DNA of 64,000 bases from positions 1 through 64,000 of the IMG/VR virus record IMGVR_UViG_3300042945_001831. One strand, written 5' to 3'. Below are positions 38,660 through 48,182 of this stretch, piece after piece. How positions within the stretch are numbered: position 1 is the first letter of the stretch; each line of letters begins with the position of its first letter. The stretch is from a virus. The position numbers and the translations under genes are program-made. The notes beneath the pieces were generated by a model. That model saw only the letters and a program-made list of their open reading frames with translations. It ran no database searches and was not told the origin of the DNA.

Positions 38660-40129
38660 ATGAGCACTAACTCTTTTAAAAATTGGAGATTCATTACAGA
38701 TATGATGATTTGCAATTCTATCATATCGGAAGATTATGAATTTTCAATGGCAAGAAGTGAGTTGAAAACTGCAAAAAGTGCAATTGATAGATTATTGAAA
38801 AAATTGAACGGTGAAGGAAATTTAGAAGCTTGGATACAATCAAAAATCACAAAAGCTGCTGATTATATTGATACTGTTGCTGACCATATGGATAGTGGAG
38901 AGTCAGAAACAGAAGTTAATGAGCAATTAAAACCACACAAAACGGTAGAGCAGATTGCAAGGAAACATCGTATGGATGTCTCGGATATTCAGAAGCAACT
39001 TGATATGGGTGCTCCAATTGAACACGAGCACACAAAAGATAAAACTTTAGCAATTGATATTGCTCTTCAACATCTTGATGAAATTCCAGATTATTATACT
39101 CGTTTAAAAAAAATGGAAGCATCTGCAAAAAAAGAACATAAAAAGTTCAAAGATGTTAAAGAGACCGTAACAATTGAAGATGCGAAAGGAAATACATTTT
39201 TAGAAATTATTGATTTAATTAAACCAGAAAAAATGAAAGGTGTTAGTGAAGAAACTGCATCTGGAGATGAATCTCTCCACGATTGGTTTGCAAAATCAAG
39301 TGGAACAAATCCAAAAACGGGAAAAAAAGTAAAAGGATGGCCTCAAATTGGTGGAAAGTTTGCTGGTGCTCCTTGTGCCCGTCAACCAGGACAAACTACT
39401 AAACCAAAATGTGGTTCATCAAAAATGGCTGCAAATATGTCCGATGATGAAGAAGATGCCGCAGCAAGAAGAAAAAGAAAGGAAGATCCAAATCCAAATA
39501 GAACAGGACAAGCAAGAAATGTTAAGACCGAAGAATTTGTAAACGAGGATGCTTGTAAAGAAAAAGTAAAATCTCGTTATAAAATTTGGCCTAGTGCTTA
39601 TGCTTCTGGAGCAGTTGTAAAATGTCGTAAAGTTGGTGCTGCAAATTGGGGAACAAAATCTGAAAGTACTGATTCACTTGGGGGTGATTGGCATACTCCA
39701 ATTCGTGAAAGAGCAGATAGATATTGTCCAAAATGTGAAAAACTCGAAAGAAGAACAGAATGTAAGTATGGTACAAAATATTGGGATATGTTCTCCTTAC
39801 CAGCAGAGATAATTAGTTCAAAAAAAGATTATAATATAACAATGCCGTATCCTGCAAATGAATCAGCAACAATTGAAGATATAGATGAAAACTATCTACG
39901 AATACAAACTCGCGGAACAACTTATAGTATACTACTAAATTGGAGAGGGAAATATATTACATCACAGATGTTTTTTCCGCAATTTACAAGACCAACGAAA
40001 AAACAAGTTACGGATGAAGTGAGAAAAATTTATCCAAATGCAATTGTCTTGTCATTTAATCCATCCACAAAAGACCCAACAAAACCATTATTATTTACTG
40101 GAGATGCAAATGGACCCAAACAGTATTGA
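38660..40129 (+). CDS. Mosaic protein with DUF5661- and DUF5872-like domains
   Basis: 489 residues between the two terminase genes. Domains by eye, in order: a helical N-terminus (SELKTAKSAIDRLLKKLNGE, then AWIQSKITKAADYIDTVADH, 30-70); a DUF5661-like domain at about 94-155 (HKTVEQIARKHRMDVSDIQ, EHEHTKDKTLAIDIALQHLD, DYYTRLKKME); a DUF5872-like domain at about 204-280 (SLHDWFAKSSG, then GGKFAGAPCARQPGQ, KPKCGSSKM); a CxxK segment at 295-335 (KVKSRYKIWPSAYASGAVVK); and a C-terminal region with CPKC (about 356) and CKYGTKYW. The cysteine pairs suggest zinc binding. No activity is known for these domains. Its place suggests a packaging-linked or virion role. Confidence 0.72.
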   Translation: MSTNSFKNWRFITDMMICNSIISEDYEFSMARSELKTAKSAIDRLLKKLNGEGNLEAWIQSKITKAADYIDTVADHMDSGESETEVNEQLKPHKTVEQIARKHRMDVSDIQKQLDMGAPIEHEHTKDKTLAIDIALQHLDEIPDYYTRLKKMEASAKKEHKKFKDVKETVTIEDAKGNTFLEIIDLIKPEKMKGVSEETASGDESLHDWFAKSSGTNPKTGKKVKGWPQIGGKFAGAPCARQPGQTTKPKCGSSKMAANMSDDEEDAAARRKRKEDPNPNRTGQARNVKTEEFVNEDACKEKVKSRYKIWPSAYASGAVVKCRKVGAANWGTKSESTDSLGGDWHTPIRERADRYCPKCEKLERRTECKYGTKYWDMFSLPAEIISSKKDYNITMPYPANESATIEDIDENYLRIQTRGTTYSILLNWRGKYITSQMFFPQFTRPTKKQVTDEVRKIYPNAIVLSFNPSTKDPTKPLLFTGDANGPKQY

Positions 40130-40301
40130 ACTTCACAATTTAAGTAAAATATTTGAATATGAAAAAATTTCAAGAACAATAGATAATTGTGATGATATAA
40201 AGTTTTTAAAAAATCTTTCTAAATCTTTTATTAAACTTTACTTTAAACAACAAGAAACATTAACCGCAATAGAAGCAAATATAAAAATAAATGATGGTTG
40301 A
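40110..40301 (+). CDS. Small helical protein upstream of terminase (63 aa)
   Basis: ATG 40110 is chosen (MDPNSIELHNLSKIFEYEKI). It overlaps the upstream stop by 20 nt, and its own stop lies inside the gp17 start region. The frame is open to 40038. The sequence is helical (DIKFLKNLSKSFIKLYFKQQ). A small gene just before gp17 is common in cyanophages, as recalled. Function unknown. Confidence 0.55.
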   Translation: MDPNSIELHNLSKIFEYEKISRTIDNCDDIKFLKNLSKSFIKLYFKQQETLTAIEANIKINDG

Positions 40302-41943
40302 AAAACATTATAAAGGAAATCCCAATTTAAAAGCTGAAAACGTTCAAATTGAATTTACTAAAGAAAATATTGAAGAGTATATAAGATGTAAAGAAAATCC
40401 AATATATTTTGCAAAAAAATATGTAAAGATTGTTTCATTGGATCATGGATTAGTTCCGTTTGATATGTATGATTTCCAAGAGGAACTGATTAAAAATTTT
40501 CATTATAATAGATTTAACATCGCAAAACTCCCCAGACAAACTGGAAAATCGACGACTGTTGTATCATATCTTCTTCACTATGCTCTTTTTAACGATAATA
40601 TAAGAATTGCAATTCTGGCAAATAAAGCAGAAACTGCTAGAGAACTTTTAGGTAGGTTGCAATTATCTTATGAAAATTTACCAGATTGGTTGCAGCAAGG
40701 TGTAGGTTCTTGGAACAAAGGTTCTTTGGAACTTGAAAATGGATCTAAAATTGTAGCAGCATCCACATCATCATCTGCTGTTCGAGGAAATTCTTTTAAT
40801 ATCATTTTCTTGGATGAATTTGCATTTATTCCAAATCATATTGCAGAACAGTTTTTCTCTTCTGTATATCCTACTATTTCTTCGGGACAAAGCACAAAAG
40901 TTATTATCATTTCAACTCCCAACGGGATGAACATGTTTTATAAACTTTGGCATGATGCGGAGAGAGGAAAGAATGGTTATATTCCACTAGAAGTTCATTG
41001 GTCTGCGGTGCCTGGAAGAGACGCAGAGTGGAAACGACAAACGATTGCGAATACTTCCGAAAGACAGTTTACGCAAGAGTTTGAGTGCGAATTTCTTGGG
41101 TCTGTTGATACTTTAATTGCTCCATCAAAACTTAGATCAATGGTCTACGAAGATCCATTGAAAAAAAATAAAGGACTTGATGTATATTATGAACCAATTG
41201 AAGAAAATAGTTATTTGATGACGGTTGATGTTTCTAGAGGAATGAGTAATGATTATTCTGCATTTGTAGTTTTTGATATAACCACATTTCCATATAAAGT
41301 TGTTGCAAAATATAGAAATAATGAAATAAAACCCATGCTTTTTCCAAACATTATACAAGATGTCGCAAAAGCATATAATAAATGTTTTGTTTTAGTTGAA
41401 GTCAATGATATTGGAGAACAAGTATCAACAATACTTCATTTTGATTTGGAATATGATAATATTTTAATGTGTTCAATGAGGGGCAGAGCAGGACAATTAG
41501 TTGGGCAAGGATTTTCTGGAAAAAAATCTCAACTTGGAGTGAAAATGTCCAAAACTGTAAAAAAAGTTGGATGTTCAAATTTAAAGACAATCATAGAAGA
41601 TGATAAATTAATAATCAGTGATTATGATATTATTAGCGAATTGACCACTTTTATTCAAAAAAATCAATCATTTGAAGCAGAGGAAGGTTGCAATGATGAT
41701 TTAGCCATGTGCTTAGTAATTTTTGCTTGGTTGGTTGTTCAAGATTATTTTAGAGAAATGACGGATAATGATGTCCGCAAAAGAATATATGAAGAGCAAA
41801 AAGATCAAATTGAAGCGGACATGTCTCCATTTGGATTTATTATAGATGGACTCAATGAAGAAACTTCATTTGTCGATGTTGATGGTGATAGGTGGCACAT
41901 TGATGAATATGGAGATAGATCATATATGTGGGAATATAATTAA
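40291..41943 (+). CDS. gp17: gp17 large terminase subunit
   Basis: 550 residues; ATG 40294 is equally possible. It is the ATPase-nuclease that pumps and cuts DNA. Walker A-like LPRQTGKSTT lies at 80-89 and Walker B IIFLDEFAF at about 171-179. The RNase H-like nuclease begins at TVDVSRG (about 311-317) with the expected Asp, and LVEVNDIG follows. C-terminal acidic motif SFEAEEGCNDDLAMCLVIF contains the third nuclease aspartate. Length is slightly below T4 (610). Confidence 0.95.
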   Translation: MMVEKHYKGNPNLKAENVQIEFTKENIEEYIRCKENPIYFAKKYVKIVSLDHGLVPFDMYDFQEELIKNFHYNRFNIAKLPRQTGKSTTVVSYLLHYALFNDNIRIAILANKAETARELLGRLQLSYENLPDWLQQGVGSWNKGSLELENGSKIVAASTSSSAVRGNSFNIIFLDEFAFIPNHIAEQFFSSVYPTISSGQSTKVIIISTPNGMNMFYKLWHDAERGKNGYIPLEVHWSAVPGRDAEWKRQTIANTSERQFTQEFECEFLGSVDTLIAPSKLRSMVYEDPLKKNKGLDVYYEPIEENSYLMTVDVSRGMSNDYSAFVVFDITTFPYKVVAKYRNNEIKPMLFPNIIQDVAKAYNKCFVLVEVNDIGEQVSTILHFDLEYDNILMCSMRGRAGQLVGQGFSGKKSQLGVKMSKTVKKVGCSNLKTIIEDDKLIISDYDIISELTTFIQKNQSFEAEEGCNDDLAMCLVIFAWLVVQDYFREMTDNDVRKRIYEEQKDQIEADMSPFGFIIDGLNEETSFVDVDGDRWHIDEYGDRSYMWEYN

Positions 41944-41955
41944 AAATTAGTATTT

Positions 41956-41963
41956 TATAAATA
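41956..41963 (+). promoter_or_regulatory. Late promoter TATAAATA
   Basis: Exact TATAAATA 38 bp before gp18, in the gap after gp17. The gp18 leader carries AGAGGG near 41991. Confidence 0.75.
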
Positions 41964-42001
41964 TTTCTAGACAAAAATGAAACTTCTTCAGAGGGAAAAA
42001 C

Positions 42002-44371
42002 ATGTCGCTAAACTTAGTATCTCCGGGCGTCAAAACGAGAGAAGTTGACTTAACAATTGGGAGAATTGATGCAATCAATGATCAAGTCGGCGCTATAGCA
42101 GGACCATTTGAGAAAGGACCAGTAAATGTTCCTATCTTAATTGAAACTGAAAACGATCTTCTTAAAACATTCGGTAAGCCTCTTTCGACTGATGCTCAAT
42201 ATGAGTACTGGTTAGGTGCGTCATCATATCTTTCTTATGGTGGCATTCTTAGAGTTATTAGAACAGATGGAGACAATTTAAATAATTCAAATGCTGGTGT
42301 TTCCGTAGCATCAACTACGCTTAAAATTTCCACATATGAAGATTACATCAATAACCAACAAACTGCAACATCTTGGTACTATGCTGCCAAGAATCCAGGA
42401 AAGTGGGCAAATAATTTAAAAGTTTGCACGATTGATGCTTTTGCTGACCAAACTATTTCAGGCATATCAACTACTGGTGTATCTGTTGGAATGGGAATCA
42501 CCCAGTCAATTGATGGTAGAGTGATTGCTGGTGCAGGATCAACTTCTTCTGCTACTGGTTATTTGAGAGGAATTATCACTGGTGTAGGTGCAAGTGAACT
42601 GTATGTAAAAGTATCTGAAACAGTTTCTGGAACAACAGTTTCGCAAATTGCTTATACTGAAGGAAGTACATATGCATTCCAAACTCCAACAACATCTACT
42701 GTATCAACAACAGTTGGAGTTGCAACAACTTCTGGTTTTTTGAGTGAATCGTTTGATGTTTCAATTACTGGAATCGTAACAACTGGAATTCTACTAGGTG
42801 ATATTGTTTCTGGAACAAGTGTAGCAGCAGGAACAACGGTTGTTTCTATTGGAGCAAGTACAATTTTTGTTGACAAAACAATCACAGCAGGTATTGGAAC
42901 AACAACGTTTACTTTTACAAGAGGTTCTACGTCATCAACTGTTTCAAATGCAATTCAAGTAATTACCACGGCAGGTGTAACAACTAGCTCAATTACTTCT
43001 GCTACATTGTCAGATTGGTATAACCAACAAACTTTAGGTCTTACTAATACTATAGTTTATTGGAAATCTATTGCAGAAAAACCAAAAACTTCACAGTATT
43101 GTGTAGAAAGAAATGGTCGTAATGACGAATTCCACCTTGCAGTTGTAGATGATACTGGTTTAGTAACTGGTATTGCTGGAAATGTTTTAGAAAAATATAC
43201 TTACTTATCAAAAGCACTTGATGGTAAGATTTCACCAACAGAACCAGTATACTATAAAGATTCCATTGCAAATAAATCTTCATATATTTTTGCTGGATAT
43301 GCACCAACTGGAACTGCTACTGGATTTGCATTAACTACTGGACTTACCGCTACTGGAACTGGAAATTGGGGAGCAAATGCACAAGGAACTACATTTAGTG
43401 CTGCTGGAAATGTAACTTACAATTTGACTGGTGGTGTTGACTATTCTGCAAATGGTGGAATGAATGCGACACTTTCAAATATTATTTCATCTTATAATAT
43501 TCTTACCAATCCAGCGGAATATTCAGTCAATTTCTTAATTTCTGGACCTTCTGGTGGTGCTACAATTTATGATTCACAATCAAAAGCAAATGCTTTAATT
43601 TCTATTGCAGAACAAAGAAAAGATTGCATTGCAGTTATTTCTCCACACAGAGATGGGGTTGTAAATGTTACCAACTCAGATACACAAACACAAAACGTTA
43701 TTAATTTCTTTGATTCAATAACTTCATCTTCGTATGCAGTTTTTGATTCTGGATATAAGTATATGTTTGATAGATTTAATAACACCTTTAGATACGTTGC
43801 TTGCAACGCAGACATTGCTGGATTGATGGCTAGAACATCAATCAATCAATATCCTTGGTTCTCCCCTGCTGGTTCGTCCAGAGGTGGGATCAATGGTGCT
43901 GTAAAACTTGCTTACAATCCCTCACAAGCACAAAGAGATTTACTTTATCCAAAGAGAATTAATCCAATTATTTTCTCTCCTGGTGCTGGAATCATCTTAT
44001 TTGGTGATAAGACTGCACTCTCTTATGCTTCTGCTTTTGATAGAATCAACGTTCGTCGTTTGTTTTTGACAATTGAAGGAACAATTGAAAGGGCAGCAAG
44101 ATCACAACTTTTTGAATTCAATGACGTAATCACAAGATCAAACTTTATTAACATTGTTGAACCATATCTCCGCGATGTCAAATCAAAGAGAGGAATTACT
44201 GATTTTGTCGTTATCTGTGATGAGACAAATAATACTCCCGATGTGATTGATGGAAATCAATTCAGGGCTGATATTTTTGTAAAACCTGCAAGATCAATCA
44301 ACTTCATTGGACTTACTTTCGTTGCTACTCGCACTGGAGTAAGTTTTGAAGAAGTCATTGGAAACGTTTAA
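42002..44371 (+). CDS. gp18: gp18 tail sheath protein
   Basis: 789 residues, longer than T4 gp18 (659). Contractile sheath subunit. The N-terminus (LVSPGVKTREVDLTIGRIDA then GAIAGPFEKGPVNVPI) and the C-terminal half (FDRFNNTFRYVACNADIAGL, YPWFSPAGSSRGGINGAVKL, FDRINVRRLFLTIEGTIERA, NQFRADIFVKPARSINFIGL) are classic sheath signatures. The extra length lies at about 152-314, a Gly/Thr/Ser-rich insertion (VIAGAGSTSSATGYLRGIITG and DKTITAGIGTTTFTF) that probably forms an outward domain. Confidence 0.95.
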   Translation: MSLNLVSPGVKTREVDLTIGRIDAINDQVGAIAGPFEKGPVNVPILIETENDLLKTFGKPLSTDAQYEYWLGASSYLSYGGILRVIRTDGDNLNNSNAGVSVASTTLKISTYEDYINNQQTATSWYYAAKNPGKWANNLKVCTIDAFADQTISGISTTGVSVGMGITQSIDGRVIAGAGSTSSATGYLRGIITGVGASELYVKVSETVSGTTVSQIAYTEGSTYAFQTPTTSTVSTTVGVATTSGFLSESFDVSITGIVTTGILLGDIVSGTSVAAGTTVVSIGASTIFVDKTITAGIGTTTFTFTRGSTSSTVSNAIQVITTAGVTTSSITSATLSDWYNQQTLGLTNTIVYWKSIAEKPKTSQYCVERNGRNDEFHLAVVDDTGLVTGIAGNVLEKYTYLSKALDGKISPTEPVYYKDSIANKSSYIFAGYAPTGTATGFALTTGLTATGTGNWGANAQGTTFSAAGNVTYNLTGGVDYSANGGMNATLSNIISSYNILTNPAEYSVNFLISGPSGGATIYDSQSKANALISIAEQRKDCIAVISPHRDGVVNVTNSDTQTQNVINFFDSITSSSYAVFDSGYKYMFDRFNNTFRYVACNADIAGLMARTSINQYPWFSPAGSSRGGINGAVKLAYNPSQAQRDLLYPKRINPIIFSPGAGIILFGDKTALSYASAFDRINVRRLFLTIEGTIERAARSQLFEFNDVITRSNFINIVEPYLRDVKSKRGITDFVVICDETNNTPDVIDGNQFRADIFVKPARSINFIGLTFVATRTGVSFEEVIGNV

Positions 44372-44391
44372 TCAACTAGAGGTAAAAAACA

Positions 44392-45021
44392 ATGGCGAAC
44401 AATCCAAATACAAAAGATAGAACCCTTGATCAATTCAAGGGAAGAATGCTTCAAGGTGGGGCGAGACCTAATTTATTTGAATGTGAATTATTTTTTCCAA
44501 CAGAAGCAATTCCAACTGGTTCTACTCCAGATACATTATCCGATGCTACTAGATTTTTAATTAAAGCAGCAGCTCTTCCAGCATCAACTCTTGGTATTAT
44601 TGATGTTCCTTTTAGAGGAAGAAATCTTAAAATTGCTGGAGATAGAACATTTGATCCTTGGACAATCACTGTTATTAATGAGGTTAATTTCGATATCAGA
44701 ACTGCATTTGAAAGATGGATGAACTTAATTAACAAGCACGAAGATAATGCTGGATTGATCAATCCATTTGATTACCAACAAGATGCTTACGTCAAACAAC
44801 TTGGAAGAGCAGGACTTAATGGAAATGTTCCAACCTCTGACACTCAACTTCCGGTATTGAAGCAATATAAGTTTTATGGGGTATTCCCAACTTCAGTAAG
44901 TGATATTGCAGTTTCTTATGATTCTTCAGATACAATTGAAGAATTTACTGTAGATCTCCAAGTTCAATGGTGGGATGCTCTTGATGAAGATGGCAATACT
45001 CAACTTGGAACAGGTTCATAA
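44392..45021 (+). CDS. gp19: gp19 tail tube protein
   Basis: 209 residues (T4 gp19 163). Inner tube subunit. Typical features: FKGRMLQGGARPNLFECELF, AAALPASTLGIIDVPFRGR, LKIAGDRTFDPWTITVINE, FERWMNLINKHEDNAG, and the tube-type C-terminus DIAVSYDSSDTIEEFTVDLQ. Lies 20 nt after gp18 behind AGAGG. Confidence 0.95.
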   Translation: MANNPNTKDRTLDQFKGRMLQGGARPNLFECELFFPTEAIPTGSTPDTLSDATRFLIKAAALPASTLGIIDVPFRGRNLKIAGDRTFDPWTITVINEVNFDIRTAFERWMNLINKHEDNAGLINPFDYQQDAYVKQLGRAGLNGNVPTSDTQLPVLKQYKFYGVFPTSVSDIAVSYDSSDTIEEFTVDLQVQWWDALDEDGNTQLGTGS

Positions 45022-45024
45022 ATA
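45017..45024 (+). promoter_or_regulatory. Late-type promoter CATAAATA
   Basis: One mismatch to TATAAATA, overlapping the gp19 stop codon (TAA at 45019-45021), 23 bp before gp20. Probably a weaker late promoter. Confidence 0.5.
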
Positions 45025-45046
45025 CTAAAAAGTATTTAAATTTTTG

Positions 45047-46723
45047 ATGGCTAAATTATTTGGTTTTAAAATACAGAATACTGGAGATGATAAGTACAAA
45101 AAACTTATTTCTCCAGTTGCTCCTAACGACGAAGATAAGTCAGATTTCTATATATCTAGTGGTTTTTATGGACAATATGTAGATATTGAAGGAGTATATA
45201 AAAACGAACAAGACTTGGTAAGAAGATATCGTGAGATGTCTCTTCATCCAGAGTGTGATAGTGCTATTGAAGATGTAGTAAACGAAGCAATTGTATCTGA
45301 TGCAAATGATTCTCCAGTAGAAATTGATTTATCAAATCTTCCAGCATCAGATAAATTAAAAAAAATTATTCGAGAAGAATTTAAATATATTAAAGAAATA
45401 TTGGATTTTGATAAAAAGTGTCATGAAATTTTTAGAAATTGGTATGTAGATGGAAGGATCTTCTATCATAAAGTAATTGATATGAAAGATCCAAGTTCTG
45501 GAATTAAAGAAGTAAGATTTATCGATCCATTAAAAATTAGGTTTATTCGCAAAGCAGAACAAATATCAAATAATAACCAATCTTCAATGTTTGTAAACAA
45601 AGAAGGTTTAGAACAATATCAAGCTCCAAAGATTGAAGAATATTATTTGTATGATCCAAATAGCCCAACTTCAAGTGGTGGAACAATTTCTTATAGAAAT
45701 GAATCAAAAAGTGTAAAAATTGCAAAAGACTCAATTACATATGTAACTTCTGGATTGGTGGACAGAAATAAACAAACAATCCTTTCATATTTACATAAAG
45801 CAATTAAGGCACTCAATCAACTTCGAATGATCGAGGATAGTTTAGTTATCTATAGACTTTCTCGTGCTCCAGAACGTCGTATATTTTATATTGATGTTGG
45901 TAATCTTCCCAAGATTAAAGCAGAGCAATATTTACGAGATGTAATGAATCGTTATAGAAATAAACTTGTTTATAATGCCGATACTGGAGAAATTCGTGAT
46001 GATCGTAAGCATATGGCAATGTTGGAAGATTTTTGGTTGCCTCGTAGAGAAGGTGGTCGTGGAACTGAAATCACTACACTTCCTGGTGGACAAAATCTTG
46101 GAGAACTTGCTGACATTGAATATTTTCAAAAGAAATTATACAAATCATTAAATGTTCCATCAAGTAGAATTGATGTTGGTGGTGGTGGTTTTAATTTAGG
46201 AAGATCATCAGAAATTTTAAGAGATGAATTAAAATTCACAAAATTTGTAGGAAGACTTAGAAAAAGATTTTCTGGAGTTTTTAATGATATGCTGAAAACT
46301 CAGCTCATTTTAAAAAATATTGTTACTCCAGAAGACTGGCAAATTTTAAATGATCATATTCAATATGATTATGTTTATGATAATCATTTTTCAAATCTTA
46401 AAGATAATGAACTTTTAAATGATCAGTTAGGTGTTGTTGCGGCAATGGAACCATATATTGGAAGATATTTTTCTGCAGAATACGTCAGAACTAAAGTATT
46501 AAAACAATCTGATACAGAAATGTTGGAAATTGATAAGCAAATCAAAAAAGAGATTGAAGATGGTATTATTCCAGACCCCAATCAACCAATAGATCCAACA
46601 ACTGGAATGCCTATGCAAGATATGAATGGATCTATGGATTTGGGGCAACCAATGATGGAGCCGGGATTAGAAAATCAAGCAAAAGCAACGCAAGTTCAAA
46701 TGCCAAAAGGTGGAGAGATATAA
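45047..46723 (+). CDS. gp20: gp20 portal protein
   Basis: 558 residues from ATG 45047; TTG 45044 directly precedes it (T4 524). Dodecameric portal at the capsid vertex. Recognisable: SDFYISSGFYGQYVDIEGVY, REMSLHPECDSAIEDVVNEA, FHKVIDMKDPS-like region, ISRAPERRIFYIDVGNLPK-like stretch, NRYRNKLVYNADTGEIRDDR, TLPGGQNLGELADIEYFQKK and LNVPSSRIDVGGGGFNLGRS. The C-terminal Gln/Met/Pro-rich tail (about 515-558) is disordered. It is the marker gene used for cyanomyovirus diversity. Confidence 0.95.
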   Translation: MAKLFGFKIQNTGDDKYKKLISPVAPNDEDKSDFYISSGFYGQYVDIEGVYKNEQDLVRRYREMSLHPECDSAIEDVVNEAIVSDANDSPVEIDLSNLPASDKLKKIIREEFKYIKEILDFDKKCHEIFRNWYVDGRIFYHKVIDMKDPSSGIKEVRFIDPLKIRFIRKAEQISNNNQSSMFVNKEGLEQYQAPKIEEYYLYDPNSPTSSGGTISYRNESKSVKIAKDSITYVTSGLVDRNKQTILSYLHKAIKALNQLRMIEDSLVIYRLSRAPERRIFYIDVGNLPKIKAEQYLRDVMNRYRNKLVYNADTGEIRDDRKHMAMLEDFWLPRREGGRGTEITTLPGGQNLGELADIEYFQKKLYKSLNVPSSRIDVGGGGFNLGRSSEILRDELKFTKFVGRLRKRFSGVFNDMLKTQLILKNIVTPEDWQILNDHIQYDYVYDNHFSNLKDNELLNDQLGVVAAMEPYIGRYFSAEYVRTKVLKQSDTEMLEIDKQIKKEIEDGIIPDPNQPIDPTTGMPMQDMNGSMDLGQPMMEPGLENQAKATQVQMPKGGEI

Positions 46724-46726
46724 ATA
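46719..46726 (+). promoter_or_regulatory. Late promoter TATAAATA
   Basis: Exact TATAAATA overlapping the gp20 stop codon (46721-46723), 28 bp before the gp67-like gene. Confidence 0.75.
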
Positions 46727-46754
46727 GTTTTTAGTTATTATATATCAAAACAGT

Positions 46755-46979
46755 ATGGATGATTTACTAGATATGATTGTTTCTGATGAGTCTCCTTCAC
46801 AAATTTCAGACAAAATCAAAGAAATTCTTTTTACAAAAAGTGCAGAAAGAGTTGAGGCAATGAGACCTCAAGTTTCTTCTAGTCTTTTTGGTGAACAAGA
46901 TGCAGAAACATATGAAGATGATGATGAAGAAGATGAGGATTATGAAGATGATGAAGATTACACCGAGGATGAAGAATAA
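46755..46979 (+). CDS. gp67: gp67-like prohead core protein
   Basis: 74 residues in the T4 gene 67 position (after gp20). It is small, with a helical head (DLLDMIVSDESPSQISDKIKE) and a long acidic tail of D/E/Y (residues 51-74), like T4 gp67. It acts in the scaffold core and would be removed by gp21. It is coupled by TAATG to the next gene. Its own late promoter overlaps the gp20 end. Confidence 0.78.
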   Translation: MDDLLDMIVSDESPSQISDKIKEILFTKSAERVEAMRPQVSSSLFGEQDAETYEDDDEEDEDYEDDEDYTEDEE

Positions 46980-47527
46980 TGACAGTACATAAAGCCGTTG
47001 GTCTTGGAAATTCTATTGCAATTACTTCTGGATCTGCAACAACTTCATCTGCACTATCTGTTCAAACAAAAGCATTAAGAGTTGTCGCAACTGCTCCAGC
47101 TTTTATTGCAATTGGAACAAATCCAACAGCATCAACAACGGATTATTATGTTCCAAGTGGAGGAACTGCAGTTCTTGCATTAAGTCCAGCATCACAAAGA
47201 GTTATTGGAATTACAACAGGAACTGTAACTACAATCACTTTTCCCGAAGGAACTGGATCACCATTTGAAGTTGGAGATTTTGTTTCTTTATCTTCTGTTG
47301 GGCAATCATATTATAACTTTACACACCAACCTGTAACAGCAGTTGATTCTTCAACTGGATATAGTGGTTATTATTCTACTAGAGTCAGTATTGGAACAAA
47401 TACTTCAGGAATTGTAACTGCATTTTCTACTGATGCAAATTTAAGAAAATCTGTGAGAATATCAGCATATGGAGCAGGAGCAGGAGCTTTATATTATCAA
47501 CAAGTTCAAATTTCTGGAGACGCATAA
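46979..47527 (+). CDS. Hypothetical head-associated protein (182 aa)
   Basis: Sits where T4 has gene 68, between gp67 and the prohead protease, but bears no visible likeness to gp68. The sequence is beta-rich and Ser/Thr/Gly-rich (SIAITSGSATTSSALSVQTK, VPSGGTAVLALSPASQRVIG, VTTITFPEGTGSPFEVGDFV). It resembles a compact surface or decoration protein of the head. The family is present in other cyanophages at this place, as I recall. Function unproven. Confidence 0.68.
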   Translation: MTVHKAVGLGNSIAITSGSATTSSALSVQTKALRVVATAPAFIAIGTNPTASTTDYYVPSGGTAVLALSPASQRVIGITTGTVTTITFPEGTGSPFEVGDFVSLSSVGQSYYNFTHQPVTAVDSSTGYSGYYSTRVSIGTNTSGIVTAFSTDANLRKSVRISAYGAGAGALYYQQVQISGDA

Positions 47528-47529
47528 AA

Positions 47530-48180
47530 ATGAAACTCATCACAGAAGAAGTACAAAAAGTTGAATTTATTGTTGAAGGAAAGGGTTCTGAAAAAAAAAT
47601 GTTTATTGAAGGTATTTTCCTTCAAGGTGATCTAGAAAATAGAAATAAAAGACGTTACCCAACCCAGATTCTTGCTCGTGAAGTAAAAAGATATAATGAA
47701 GCATTTGTAGAAAAAGGTCGTGCTCTTGGAGAGTTGGGACATCCAGATGGTCCTACAGTAAATCTAGATAGAGTTTCTCACAAAATTGTTTCTCTAACTC
47801 AAGAAGGAAATAACTTTAGAGGAAAAGCACAACTTTTAGAAACACCAATGGGAAAGATTGCAAAATCTTTAATTGGCGAAGGAGTTATGTTGGGTGTTTC
47901 TTCTCGTGGTATTGGTTCATTAACTCCAACAAATGAAGGATACTCAGTAGTTGGAGAAGATTTTATGCTTGCTACTGCTGCTGATATTGTTGCTGATCCT
48001 TCTGCTCCAGATGCTTTTGTAAACGGTATTATGGAAGGAAAAGAATGGATTTGGGAAGGAACTGTTTTGAGAGAAAAAAATGTAAGTAATATTCAAAGAA
48101 GAATAAATACATTAGTTGATCAGAAGAGATTGGATGAACAAAAACTCAATCTGTTCAATGAATTTCTATCAAATTTATAA
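47530..48180 (+). CDS. gp21: gp21 prohead protease
   Basis: 216 residues (T4 gp21 212). Serine protease that matures the prohead, cutting the core and gp23. The herpes-like fold is signalled by EGIFLQGDLENRNKRRYP, the catalytic His71 in GELGHPDG, and the Ser in GVSSRG (124 or 125). An aspartate follows in MLATAADIVADPSAPDA. Starts 2 nt after the upstream gene. Confidence 0.93.
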   Translation: MKLITEEVQKVEFIVEGKGSEKKMFIEGIFLQGDLENRNKRRYPTQILAREVKRYNEAFVEKGRALGELGHPDGPTVNLDRVSHKIVSLTQEGNNFRGKAQLLETPMGKIAKSLIGEGVMLGVSSRGIGSLTPTNEGYSVVGEDFMLATAADIVADPSAPDAFVNGIMEGKEWIWEGTVLREKNVSNIQRRINTLVDQKRLDEQKLNLFNEFLSNL

Positions 48181-48182
48181 TT

